From Eubacterium sp. OM08-24 (GTDB taxonomy: Bacteria; Bacillota; Clostridia; Oscillospirales; Acutalibacteraceae): DNA of 64,000 nucleotides. This document shows positions 34,252 to 42,771 of this stretch, piece after piece. Below the pieces are notes generated by a model. It was given only the letters and a program-made list of their open reading frames with translations. It had not been told where the DNA came from and made no database searches. The stretch's first letter is position 1; each line of letters begins with the position of its first letter. Location: contig NZ_QSTA01000001.1 of NCBI RefSeq assembly GCF_003438075.1, positions 620,001-684,000 of the forward strand. Direction: 5' to 3'. The position numbers and the translations under genes were made by a program.

Positions 34252-36954
34252 ATGGATGAAATAAGGCAAAGTCCAGAACATTTTCTAAAAGAAATTGAAA
34301 AGGAAAAACAGAACCTAAACAGAGGACATTTGAAAATCTTTTTCGGCTATGCCGCAGGAGTCGGCAAAACCTATGCTATGCTGAAAGCAGCTCATTCGGT
34401 AAAGAGGCATGGTATTGATGTCGTTGCCGGATATATTGAACCTCATGCCCGTCCTCAGACCTCTGCACTTGTAAACGGATTGGAATGTCTTCCGAATCTT
34501 GTTTCGGAATATAACGGAATTACTCTTTCAGAATTTAATCTGGACGCTGCACTTGCCAGACATCCACAGTTAATTCTTGTGGATGAGCTTGCCCATACCA
34601 ATGCCCCCGTGTGCCGACATACAAAGCGTTATCAGGATATTGAAGAGTTACTTAATGCGGGAATAGACGTTTATACCACGGTAAATGTTCAGCATATTGA
34701 AAGTCTAAATGACACCGTTGCATCTATAACGGGCATTATGGTACATGAGCGAATCCCCGATTCGGTATTTGATAACGCAAGTCAGGTTGAGCTTGTTGAT
34801 ATTGAGCCGCAGGAATTGATTGAACGGCTGCAAGCGGGCAAAGTTTATAACCCGACTCAAGCTGAGCGTGCAACAGAGAATTTCTTTACCGTGGAAAATC
34901 TAACGGCGCTTCGTGAAATTGCCTTGCGCCGCTGTGCCGACAGGGTGAATCTGCTTACCGAAACCGTCAGAACGAAAAGTCACAGCGATTATCATACCGA
35001 TGAGCATATTCTTGTCTGCCTTTCGTCGTCACCGTCCAATGAGAAAATTATCCGCACCGCCGCCCGAATGGCGAATGCCTTTAAGGGCGCTTTTACCGCG
35101 CTGTTTGTTGAAACTCCTGATTATCAGGTAATGTCCGAGGAAGATGTTAAGCGACTGCGGAGCAATATGCGTCTTGCAGAACAGCTTGGCGCTAAAATTG
35201 AAACCGTGCACGGTGAAGATGTTTCCTATCAAATTGCCGAATTTGCAAGGCTTTCGGGAGTCTCAAAAATTGTGATAGGAAGAAGCTCCGCAACCCGAAA
35301 AAGCATATTTTCTAAACCTACTCTTACAGAAAAACTGATTGCAAACGCACCGAATTTAGATGTGCATATCATACCCGATACTGATGGTAAAAACACCGCA
35401 TACCGCACCAAAAAAGCAAGGAAGAAAAATGGAATCGTATTTTCGGTTTCCGATCTTTTAAAAAGCGTTGCCATTTTAATTTTGGCAAGCTGTATAGGAA
35501 TGCTGTTCAGGCAATTGGGGTTTGCAGAGGCAAATATCATCACGGTATATGTTCTCGGCGTTCTTGTGACCTCGGTCGTTACAAGACATCGGGTTTACAG
35601 CCTGATTTCTTCTATTGTCAGCGTTTTGGTTTTCAACTTTTTCTTTACCGATCCGCAGTTCACACTTCGGGCTTACAATCAAGGATATCCTGTCACCTTT
35701 TTAATTATGTTTTTGGCGGCACTGCTCACAAGCTCGCTTGCCGTGAAGTTGAAAGAGCATGCGAAACAGGCGGCAAAGGCGGCTTACAGAACAAAGGTGC
35801 TGTTTGACACAAATCAGCTTTTGCAACAGGCAAAAGACAAAAACGAAATCGTTTCCGCAACGGCAAATCAGCTTATAAAACTACTCGGAAAGGATATAGT
35901 GTTTTATCTGACTGAGGGCGAAACGCTCGGAGAACCTCATATTTTTACAGTTTCGGGAGATAAAACAGACAAAGAAATAACGGGTACAAAAGAAGAGGCA
36001 GTTGCGGAATGGGTGCTAAAAAACAACAAACACGCAGGTGCTACTACCGAAACACTTTCAAACGCAAAATGCCTATACCTCGCCGTAAGAGTTAACAGCC
36101 GAGTTTACGGCGTTGTAGGTATTTATATAGGCGATGAGCCCCTTGATGCGTTTGAAAAAAGTATTCTGTTGTCCATACTCGGCGAATGTGCTCTGTCGCT
36201 GGAAAACGAAAAGAATGCAAGAGAAAAAGAAGAAGCAGCAATTCTTGCAAAGAATGAACAGCTCCGTGCAAATCTCCTGCGGGCTATTTCGCACGATCTG
36301 CGAACACCGCTTACTTCTATTTCGGGGAACGCAAGCAATCTTATATCAAACGGCAATTCCTTTGATGAAGCGACAAAGAATCAGATTTATACAGATATTT
36401 ACGATGACTCTATGTGGCTTATAAATCTTGTGGAAAATCTACTTTCGGTAACAAGAATTGAAGAGGGACGGTTGAATCTTCATATTACAGAAGATTTAGT
36501 GGACGATGTCATTACAGAAGCACTTCATCATGTGAACAGAAAAAGCGTAGAACATCATATTACCATCTGGCATAAAGAAGATTATCTTCTTGCTAAAATG
36601 GACGCAAAGCTGATGGTACAAGTTATCATCAATATTGTGGACAACGCCATTAAATACACGCCGAAAGGCTCCAACATTCTGATAAAAACCTGGAAGCAAG
36701 GAGATAAAGCCGTTATATCTATTGCCGATGACGGCGACGGTATACCGGATGAAATGAAAGCGCGGGTATTCGATATGTTTTACAGCGGAGCGAATAAAAT
36801 AGCCGACAGCCGCCGCAGCTTAGGCTTGGGATTATCTCTGTGCCGTTCCATTGTAAATGCACACGGCGGCAAAATAACCGTTTCGGACAATACACCGCAC
36901 GGCACGGTGTTCACCGTTACATTACCTGCCGGGGAGGTAGAAATTCATGAATAA
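34252..36954 (+). CDS. kdpD: Sensor histidine kinase KdpD
   Basis: 900 residues. Order of domains: KdpD N-terminal P-loop domain (GYAAGVGKTYAM, about 25-36), universal-stress-like domain (about 240-370), four membrane segments (about 390-490), GAF-like domain, HisKA (ISHDLRTPLTSISGNA, phospho-His) and HATPase (NIVDNAIKYTPKG; LGLGLSLCRSIVNAHGG). It senses K+ limitation and phosphorylates KdpE. ATG 34252 follows AGGGGCGTTTAT; the frame-open ATG at 34222 has no such site. It overlaps kdpE by 8 bases. Confidence 0.96.
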   Translation: MDEIRQSPEHFLKEIEKEKQNLNRGHLKIFFGYAAGVGKTYAMLKAAHSVKRHGIDVVAGYIEPHARPQTSALVNGLECLPNLVSEYNGITLSEFNLDAALARHPQLILVDELAHTNAPVCRHTKRYQDIEELLNAGIDVYTTVNVQHIESLNDTVASITGIMVHERIPDSVFDNASQVELVDIEPQELIERLQAGKVYNPTQAERATENFFTVENLTALREIALRRCADRVNLLTETVRTKSHSDYHTDEHILVCLSSSPSNEKIIRTAARMANAFKGAFTALFVETPDYQVMSEEDVKRLRSNMRLAEQLGAKIETVHGEDVSYQIAEFARLSGVSKIVIGRSSATRKSIFSKPTLTEKLIANAPNLDVHIIPDTDGKNTAYRTKKARKKNGIVFSVSDLLKSVAILILASCIGMLFRQLGFAEANIITVYVLGVLVTSVVTRHRVYSLISSIVSVLVFNFFFTDPQFTLRAYNQGYPVTFLIMFLAALLTSSLAVKLKEHAKQAAKAAYRTKVLFDTNQLLQQAKDKNEIVSATANQLIKLLGKDIVFYLTEGETLGEPHIFTVSGDKTDKEITGTKEEAVAEWVLKNNKHAGATTETLSNAKCLYLAVRVNSRVYGVVGIYIGDEPLDAFEKSILLSILGECALSLENEKNAREKEEAAILAKNEQLRANLLRAISHDLRTPLTSISGNASNLISNGNSFDEATKNQIYTDIYDDSMWLINLVENLLSVTRIEEGRLNLHITEDLVDDVITEALHHVNRKSVEHHITIWHKEDYLLAKMDAKLMVQVIINIVDNAIKYTPKGSNILIKTWKQGDKAVISIADDGDGIPDEMKARVFDMFYSGANKIADSRRSLGLGLSLCRSIVNAHGGKITVSDNTPHGTVFTVTLPAGEVEIHE

Positions 36955-37648
36955 ACCATTGATATTGGTTGTAGAAGATGATAATTCGGTCAAAAATCTT
37001 ATTACAACAACCCTTAAAGCACACGATTACAGATACTTAACCGCACTTAACGGTGGCGGCGCCATTTTGGAAGCGTCATCGCACAATCCCGATATTGTCC
37101 TACTTGATTTAGGACTTCCCGATATTGACGGTGTTGAAGTAATCAAAAAAATCCGCACTTGGTCGAATATGCCGATTATAGTCATAAGCGCACGAAGTGA
37201 AGATACCGATAAAATTGACGCACTCGATGCGGGGGCCGACGATTATCTGACCAAACCGTTTTCTGTGGAGGAATTATTGGCAAGGCTCAGGGTAACGCAA
37301 AGGCGGCTTAATATGATACAGAACGAGGCCGCCGCCGAAGCGTCTGTTTTCACAAACGGTCAGCTTCGTATAGATTATGCCGCAGGATGCGCCTATCTCG
37401 GCGACGATGAACTGCACCTTACACCTATTGAATATAAGCTTTTATGTCTGCTTTCAAGAAATATCGGCAAGGTTTTAACCCATACCTTTATTACCCAGAA
37501 CATTTGGGGCAGCAGTTGGGATAACGATATTGCTTCCTTGCGTGTTTTTATGGCAACGCTCCGCAAAAAGCTGGAGAAGGACGCAGATTCTCCCCAATAT
37601 ATCCAAACGCATATCGGCGTTGGTTACAGAATGATGAAGGTTGAATAA
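36947..37648 (+). CDS. kdpE: Response regulator KdpE
   Basis: 233 residues: receiver domain with acidic pocket (VVEDD) and phospho-Asp in LLDLGLPDIDG, Lys in LTKPFS, then an OmpR-type winged helix (LTPIEYKLLCLLSRNIGKVL; YIQTHIGVGYRM). With KdpD it likely controls kdpFABC and, by shared boxes, ktrBA. Followed by a terminator. Confidence 0.96.
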   Translation: MNKPLILVVEDDNSVKNLITTTLKAHDYRYLTALNGGGAILEASSHNPDIVLLDLGLPDIDGVEVIKKIRTWSNMPIIVISARSEDTDKIDALDAGADDYLTKPFSVEELLARLRVTQRRLNMIQNEAAAEASVFTNGQLRIDYAAGCAYLGDDELHLTPIEYKLLCLLSRNIGKVLTHTFITQNIWGSSWDNDIASLRVFMATLRKKLEKDADSPQYIQTHIGVGYRMMKVE

Positions 37649-37679
37649 TCTGTTAAACAGAAAATGCATACGCAAAAAC

Positions 37680-37712
37680 GGTGCTGTAAACCCTTTTGAT
37701 GTTTACAGCACC
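37680..37712. terminator. Bidirectional terminator between kdpE and tnpV
   Basis: Perfect 12-bp stem GGTGCTGTAAAC/GTTTACAGCACC with a 9-base loop; plus-strand tail ATTAATCTTTT, minus-strand tail GTTTTTGCG. Serves the convergent kdpE and tnpV genes. Confidence 0.85.
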
Positions 37713-37721
37713 ATTAATCTT

Positions 37722-38099
37722 TTATGAAAAAATCAATTCATTATTTATGACTTCCTTTGCTCTGCTGCGGATGTTATTCATCCGACCAACCCATTCCATT
37801 TGGTTGTTGGCTTTCAGCGCTTCCGTAATGCCCTCTGCATCTGCCATTTGCTTTACCAGCCGAAGAAAAAGTTCTTCTGCCTGTCGGTCAATATCCACAA
37901 GATAGGCATTCAATTCACCGCTGGTCAGCAAATTGGCATATCGTCCACGGTGGTACCTCTTGAGATAGCGGAGATGCCGCTGTCCCCATATACCGACCGG
38001 CTCGCGTTCTTCCGGCTCATCTTCTCTGGCAATCAGATAATAGTCGCCAACCAGCTCATACTTCAGCCCAGTGTGTTCATCCGTGACAAATCTTTCCAT
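37722..38099 (-). CDS. tnpV: TnpV-like transposon protein
   Basis: 125 residues (YELVGDYYLIAREDEPEERE, GIWGQRHLRYLKRYHRGRYA, LLTSGELNAYL), the pattern of TnpV, an accessory protein of Tn4451-type and related Firmicutes elements. The ATG at 38097-38099 is preceded by AGGAGGTTATACGA; an upstream in-frame extension is not supported. It lies at the right end of the element, next to the ssrA 3' end. Function in the element is not known; many copies contain a small helical domain. Confidence 0.85.
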   Translation of the reverse strand: MERFVTDEHTGLKYELVGDYYLIAREDEPEEREPVGIWGQRHLRYLKRYHRGRYANLLTSGELNAYLVDIDRQAEELFLRLVKQMADAEGITEALKANNQMEWVGRMNNIRSRAKEVINNELIFS

Positions 38100-38173
38100 T
38101 CGTATAACCTCCTGTTCCTTTCTGCAATCATTGTAGCAGTAGGAATAGCAGAAATCGAATGTGTGGACAGCAA

Positions 38174-38213
38174 AAAATCGCCGTCTCGGGATCACTCCCA
38201 AGACGGCGATTTT
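38174..38213. terminator. Terminator-like hairpin near tmRNA
   Basis: Perfect 13-bp stem AAAATCGCCGTCT/AGACGGCGATTTT, 14-base loop. On the minus strand it is followed by TTGCTGTCC, so the T tail is inside the stem. It may end ssrA transcription and marks the right end of the element. Confidence 0.75.
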
Positions 38214-38286
38214 CTGTTGTGGATCAGAGCGAACATTTCACGGCGAAACCGCCGCTGAAGAAATAGGTGTTCGTCCAATACCTGTT

Positions 38287-38633
38287 TGGTGGAGATGAGG
38301 GGAATCGAACCCCTGTCCGAAAAGTGTTTGCCAAGGCTTTCTACGAGCGTAGTTGTCGTTTTAAAATTCCCTTGCCGCAGCACCCGACAACGGGTTATAC
38401 GGTTTGGTAGCCTCTAATGTGTGATGCTGCCCGAGGCACTGCCGCATTCACATTTACCACTAATCGACGCCCCTTGCATAGCCGTGGTGCTCTATGCAGG
38501 AACGAGCAGCTTACGCTGCTAATCTAACTGTATTTTTGTCAGTTATTTTAAAAGTTGCGGATTTTATAGTGGTTCTCCGCACCACTGCTCGCTTACCGAG
38601 GTTCACGCTCCCCGTCGAAGCCTTTACATCCCC
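38287..38633 (-). ncRNA. ssrA: tmRNA
   Basis: About 347 bases. The 5' end GGGGATGTAAAGGCTTCGAC and 3' end CGATTCCCCTCATCTCCACCA (given here in part) form the tRNA-like domain. The tag frame reads GCA ACT TTT AAA ATA ACT, then GAC AAA AAT ACA GTT AGA, then TTA GCA GCG TAA, i.e. the tag ATFKITDKNTVRLAA, ending in LAA as usual. tmRNA rescues stalled ribosomes and marks the product for proteolysis. Its 3' end is a common integration target, and the sequence next to it (from 38286 leftward) belongs to the mobile element. Confidence 0.97.
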
Positions 38634-38667
38634 GAATATTAACAGAAGTTATCTTCTTAAGACTAAT

Positions 38668-38696
38668 ATTATAGTATAATATTATAAATTTGTCAA
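38668..38696 (-). promoter_or_regulatory. Promoter of ssrA
   Basis: Consensus TTGACA, 17 bases, TATAAT on the minus strand; start near 38661, giving a leader of about 28 bases that RNase P would remove. Confidence 0.85.
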
Positions 38697-38745
38697 TTGT
38701 TTTTTCTAAAATAGCGCACCACAATATACAATCTTAAAAATTACT

Positions 38746-39852
38746 TCATATGTTATTAAAGCTGACATATCTTTGTGCAAGGGCAACATTTCTGTACTCA
38801 GGTTCGTAACTTACCTCTCTTATCAATTTTACAAACGGTGGCAATTCATACGGCTGATCTTCGGAAAGCAATTCTATTTCAACTGTTGCTTTATCATTCC
38901 AAAACGGGTAAACATCAAGTTCAAAATATTCATCGTTATAAACTATGCAATATCTGTCTTTTGAGATAATTCCCGTAATACAGTCCTTTTTTGAAAGGTA
39001 ATTGTTATATTCAAGTTCGCTTAAATATGTTTCCTTTTCTATTCTCTTTAAATCGTTGATTTTGATTTTTACGGTTTTTATATACACTGCATCTTTGCCC
39101 TGCCCACGCTTGCGAATTCTAAACATTCCCTCTTCGGGTGTATTCAAATACGCTTGCGTTATCGGTACTTTTCTGCAAGTCGTCATATTTTCAAGGAAGT
39201 TTATATCGGGATATTCTATCAAAAACTTGCGTTCGATTTCAAGCGGCTCGGGTATGCCGATAAATCCCGTTACTTCTTTCAGCAAATTTTCAAGCTTTTT
39301 ATTAAAATCTTTATCGTTTGCAATAACTCTTAAATGAGATGTGCCCGTCCATATCGACAATATTTTTTCATCAAGCGCTTTGGCAAGGTCTATATCTTCT
39401 TTTCTGATAGAATTCTTATTCTGCATATATACGCTCTCGTCACTGAGCGCAACACTTTTCAAATGAAATACCGCATCGTATGAATTTCTTAACAGGTCTT
39501 CATTTTTATTGCTGAGCGAAATGTATCTTTCAAATTCTTCGTCTGTAACATAAGCCTTGCTGTCGAGCAATCCCCTATCAAACAAAATAACTGTCCTCTC
39601 GCCCTCGTAGCCAACTGCTCTTTCCTCAAGCATATTTTCTTCTGCCAACTGAGTTTCAAAAAGCTTTTTATGAAATTCATATGCGCCGAGCTTTTGCGGA
39701 GTTATACCTTTTTTCATTAACTTGCTTGCTGCCTCTTGCAAAACAAACACCTTTATATTTAATTTTTCGAGTTCTCTTTTCAAAAAATCCATTGCTGTTG
39801 TTTTGCCTGCACAAGGGCCACCCGTTAAAACAATTTTAATTACTTCAGCCAT
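38746..39852 (-). CDS. AAA-type ATPase fused to CYTH phosphatase-like domain
   Basis: 368 residues. Residues 1-185 are an AAA_28/NadR-like P-loop domain (LTGGPCAGKTTAMDFLKREL; DRGLLDSKAYV). From about residue 195 follows a CYTH domain, with the signature PLEIERKFLIEY and repeated Lys/Arg/Glu pairs (RIRKRG, VEIEL) that line the triphosphate tunnel. The same domain order occurs in the eukaryotic TTD14 family. The substrate is unknown; a nucleotide or polyphosphate kinase-phosphatase is likely. ATG 39852 follows GAGGTGTGGTT. Confidence 0.88.
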   Translation of the reverse strand: MAEVIKIVLTGGPCAGKTTAMDFLKRELEKLNIKVFVLQEAASKLMKKGITPQKLGAYEFHKKLFETQLAEENMLEERAVGYEGERTVILFDRGLLDSKAYVTDEEFERYISLSNKNEDLLRNSYDAVFHLKSVALSDESVYMQNKNSIRKEDIDLAKALDEKILSIWTGTSHLRVIANDKDFNKKLENLLKEVTGFIGIPEPLEIERKFLIEYPDINFLENMTTCRKVPITQAYLNTPEEGMFRIRKRGQGKDAVYIKTVKIKINDLKRIEKETYLSELEYNNYLSKKDCITGIISKDRYCIVYNDEYFELDVYPFWNDKATVEIELLSEDQPYELPPFVKLIREVSYEPEYRNVALAQRYVSFNNI

Positions 39853-39913
39853 AACCACACCTCATTTAGTTTATTATAACCTCAAATTTAAGCTTTATTA
39901 TTCTATACTTGAA

Positions 39914-39948
39914 AAAAGGCGACTGCAAATTACTCTGCAATCGCCTTT
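39914..39948. terminator. Terminator after the surface-protein gene
   Basis: Stem of about 14 bp (AAAAGGCGACTGCA with TGCAATCGCCTTTT, one mismatch), 8-base loop. Minus tail TTTTCAAGTAT, so it ends the 39955-41997 transcript. Confidence 0.8.
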
Positions 39949-39954
39949 TTGTTA

Positions 39955-41997
39955 TTACTTACTTCTTTTCTTAGCGAAAATGATTGTTCCTGCAAAGCCT
40001 AATGCACATAAACCCGAAAGTACGCCTAAAAATGTGAGATTCTCACCTGTTTTTAGTGTTATTGGCTCTACATACTGAGTTTTATAAACTGTTTTTTCCT
40101 GCACAACAGTTTCCACTGTCGGAGTTGGCTGTGATGTTGTAGGCTGTGGCTTTGTTTCGGCTATCTTTTCAAATGAATAAACATAGATTACTTCTTCTGT
40201 TCCCGATACGGTTTGAGTCGGCTCAATATCCCACTTGCCGTTTTCGTAGCCGTAATTTGCTATCATACCTGTTGGAATATTTATTCTTGCCGAGCCGTTT
40301 ACACTCCACTTGCCGTTATCGTCAAGCAGGGTTACATAGAAAGAAATATCTTTGTTTGTTTTATCCTCCCAAGTACCGTTTACCACTTTAAAGGTAACTT
40401 TTTTCTGATACTTATCGGGGATTCCGTCAGGGTTCTCTCCGTCACCGATTTTATCTACTTCCCAAAGAGCGGATAATTCATACTTTCTATTAATAGATTC
40501 AGTTATAATCTGATTTCCTGTGAAAGTATCGTCACCGCACTGCCAGCCGTCAAATACATATTCATATTTAGTCGGCTTGCTTGCAATCGTTGTAACAGAT
40601 GCGCCCTCACGATAGATATATTCTAAATCTTCGTTCAGAGTACCGCCGTTAAGATCATAAAGCACTGAGTAATACTTGATTTCAGCGCTGTTATTGTTTT
40701 CATCTACGCAAAGTACAACATCTTCAATCTGCTTATAACTGTTGCCGTCCTTTAGATATACTTTATAATTACCCTTAGTAAGCTCAGCGGTATAGCCGTT
40801 TTCACTGCTCTGCAATAAAATATAATCATCGTCTGATTTTACTGCAACCTCAAAGGCGTTTCCAAATATGGTTTCAGTGTCTGCAATGCTGTCATCAAGT
40901 TTAAACACAACACTTGCCGAATAGCTGTTCTTCGTTGTATCTTTCACATAGGCATAGGCAGTCTTTGGAACACCGTCATCATCAATATAATTGCCCCTAA
41001 CCTCTACTGTATATTCAGTAGACGGTGTGAGATTTGTAAATACAATTTTTCCGTCTGAAACTTCGCCCTTAACACCGCCAATGTAGTATTCGCAACGGTC
41101 ATCAAGGTTTGTAAGCGTGAGTGTTGTAGCGGTTGTAGAGGTATCAGGTTTTTTAAATACCTTAACCGTTGTGGTTGAACTGTTCTCAGAGTCCATATGG
41201 AACTTACAGTTTTTCTTTTCAAGCTTAATTGTTATTACGCCTTCGCCTGCTTTAAGTCCACGAATACTATAACCGTTAGGCGATTTCTCCAAGCTGATGC
41301 AATCACTGCCCGAAATAATCTTTCCTTGACTTACATAACAGGCAGGACATACAACATGAACAACAGAGCTTTGACCTAAAAGGTTAAGGATGTCAACAGT
41401 TTCTCCCTCAAACACACCGAATACTGCGTTTGCCATATCCTTTGATAAATCATAATCTTTAAAATCATCGGTATAAGATGCTGTTGCAATGATATTTCCA
41501 TATGAATCCTTTACCTTTACGGAAATACCACCCTTTAATTTCTCGCTGCTGACACCTGCGCCGTATACAGCCGCATAAGCAAAACGTTTTTTAGAATAGG
41601 TTTTATTATGCGTTCTGCCTGCCATATTCTTTGACGGACTAACATTTTTGTCAGTGTTGTAAATTTCAATTTCACTTTTTGTGCCACGCACAACAGCCAT
41701 ATCGTGTTTGTCAAACACATACAGATAAGTGCCGAGCTTGTTCTCCCATTCGTAAGTCAGCTTCTCAGGGTTTCCGCTGTAATTACTTAGCTTTGCCATT
41801 AAAAGCTCACTTGAGCGAAGGTCTTTGCTATCCCCCCTCATAAATCCGACAATTTCCACTGTCGGGGCAGAGTTGTCGAGCGCAAGTACAGCAGATGGAA
41901 CGCCGACTGCGCCAAGAATGATTGCCGCCAAAATAAAGCAGAACACTCTCTGCAATGCTGACAGCAAGGTTTGTTTGTGCTTTTTTATCATTGCCAT
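39955..41997 (-). CDS. Large cell-surface protein with InlB-type repeat and C-terminal anchor
   Basis: 680 residues. Signal peptide (FCFILAAIILGAVGVPSAVL about 16-35), then an N-terminal all-beta part with Ig-like folds (to about 300), a carbohydrate/fibronectin-like part, an InlB B-repeat (YDLNGGTLNEDLEY ... YVFDGWQCG, about 450-520), a Pro/Thr-rich stalk (KPQPTTSQPTPTVET) and a C-terminal hydrophobic helix with basic tail (KKRSK). The segment before the helix, ITLKTGENL, resembles a variant LPxTG sorting signal. A terminator at 42061-42083 separates it from the B12 operon, but it is adjacent and may be a surface partner. Confidence 0.85.
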   Translation of the reverse strand: MAMIKKHKQTLLSALQRVFCFILAAIILGAVGVPSAVLALDNSAPTVEIVGFMRGDSKDLRSSELLMAKLSNYSGNPEKLTYEWENKLGTYLYVFDKHDMAVVRGTKSEIEIYNTDKNVSPSKNMAGRTHNKTYSKKRFAYAAVYGAGVSSEKLKGGISVKVKDSYGNIIATASYTDDFKDYDLSKDMANAVFGVFEGETVDILNLLGQSSVVHVVCPACYVSQGKIISGSDCISLEKSPNGYSIRGLKAGEGVITIKLEKKNCKFHMDSENSSTTTVKVFKKPDTSTTATTLTLTNLDDRCEYYIGGVKGEVSDGKIVFTNLTPSTEYTVEVRGNYIDDDGVPKTAYAYVKDTTKNSYSASVVFKLDDSIADTETIFGNAFEVAVKSDDDYILLQSSENGYTAELTKGNYKVYLKDGNSYKQIEDVVLCVDENNNSAEIKYYSVLYDLNGGTLNEDLEYIYREGASVTTIASKPTKYEYVFDGWQCGDDTFTGNQIITESINRKYELSALWEVDKIGDGENPDGIPDKYQKKVTFKVVNGTWEDKTNKDISFYVTLLDDNGKWSVNGSARINIPTGMIANYGYENGKWDIEPTQTVSGTEEVIYVYSFEKIAETKPQPTTSQPTPTVETVVQEKTVYKTQYVEPITLKTGENLTFLGVLSGLCALGFAGTIIFAKKRSK

Positions 41998-42060
41998 ATA
42001 TTACCTCCATACAAAAAATTATATGCAGTAGACAGGCAAATAATACACGACAAAATAAAA

Positions 42061-42083
42061 AAGGGAAAGCTTGGCTCTCCCTT
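42061..42083 (-). terminator. Terminator of the B12-transport operon
   Basis: Stem AAGGGA/TCCCTT with inner pairs GAGCC...AAGCTT, followed on the minus strand by TTTTTTATTTTGTCG. Directly after the ECF S-component gene. Confidence 0.65.
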
Positions 42084-42086
42084 GTC

Positions 42087-42770
42087 CTAAAATATTCCGT
42101 ATTTTGTTTTTAATCGCTGTAATTTTCTGCCGATTGGCTTTGTAAGCAACAACAAAAAAATCACATTAGAAACCATATACACCACCGTAAAAGGAGCGGC
42201 GGTTGTAATACTCGCAATGAATCTTGCAATGTTAAACGTGCCGTCTGCCCAAAGCGTTGTCCACACATCCATTATAAATGAAAACACAACACCTGAAAGC
42301 GCACCGAAAATAATAAGCAGTACCTTGCTTTCAAGAAGTCTTTTAGCAAGCAGACCTGCAAGAAATCCTATTAATCCCCAAGCAAACATTTGGAACGGAG
42401 TCCATGGCCCTTGCCCGAAATAGAAATTTGAAACTACGGCTGAAAAAGCACCGGTAATAAAGCCAGCCTCTGCGCCAAGATAAATTGCGGTAATAATTAC
42501 AATAGCCGTAACAGGCTTGAAAAACGGAATCGGTGCAAACACAAATCTACCTGCAACCGACAACGCTGTCATAACCGCAATTATAACAATTCTGCGAGCA
42601 TCGTTTTTTCCCTTTTCAAATGATACAAAAAAAGGAATACAGGCAACTACCGAAAGAGCGAGTGAAACGAAAGCGTATTTTCTGTCGCCTAAGAAAAATA
42701 CTCCGCAAAGCACGATAAGCGGCGCTACTAAAAATACGCATAAATATTTAATTACCTTTTTAGCAGTCAT
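42087..42770 (-). CDS. ECF transporter S component, probably cobalamin
   Basis: 227 residues, six membrane segments, of the ECF substrate-binding (S) family; the loop GAEAGFITGAFSAVVSNFYF and GLIGFLAGLLAKRLL are typical of its large prokaryotic S-component branch. In this operon, under a cobalamin riboswitch and with transcobalamin-like genes, the substrate is very likely B12 or a precursor. ATG 42768-42770 follows GAGGAGGGCTAAA, inside the end of the ATPase gene. Confidence 0.85.
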   Translation of the reverse strand: MTAKKVIKYLCVFLVAPLIVLCGVFFLGDRKYAFVSLALSVVACIPFFVSFEKGKNDARRIVIIAVMTALSVAGRFVFAPIPFFKPVTAIVIITAIYLGAEAGFITGAFSAVVSNFYFGQGPWTPFQMFAWGLIGFLAGLLAKRLLESKVLLIIFGALSGVVFSFIMDVWTTLWADGTFNIARFIASITTAAPFTVVYMVSNVIFLLLLTKPIGRKLQRLKTKYGIF

Positions 42771-42771
42771 T

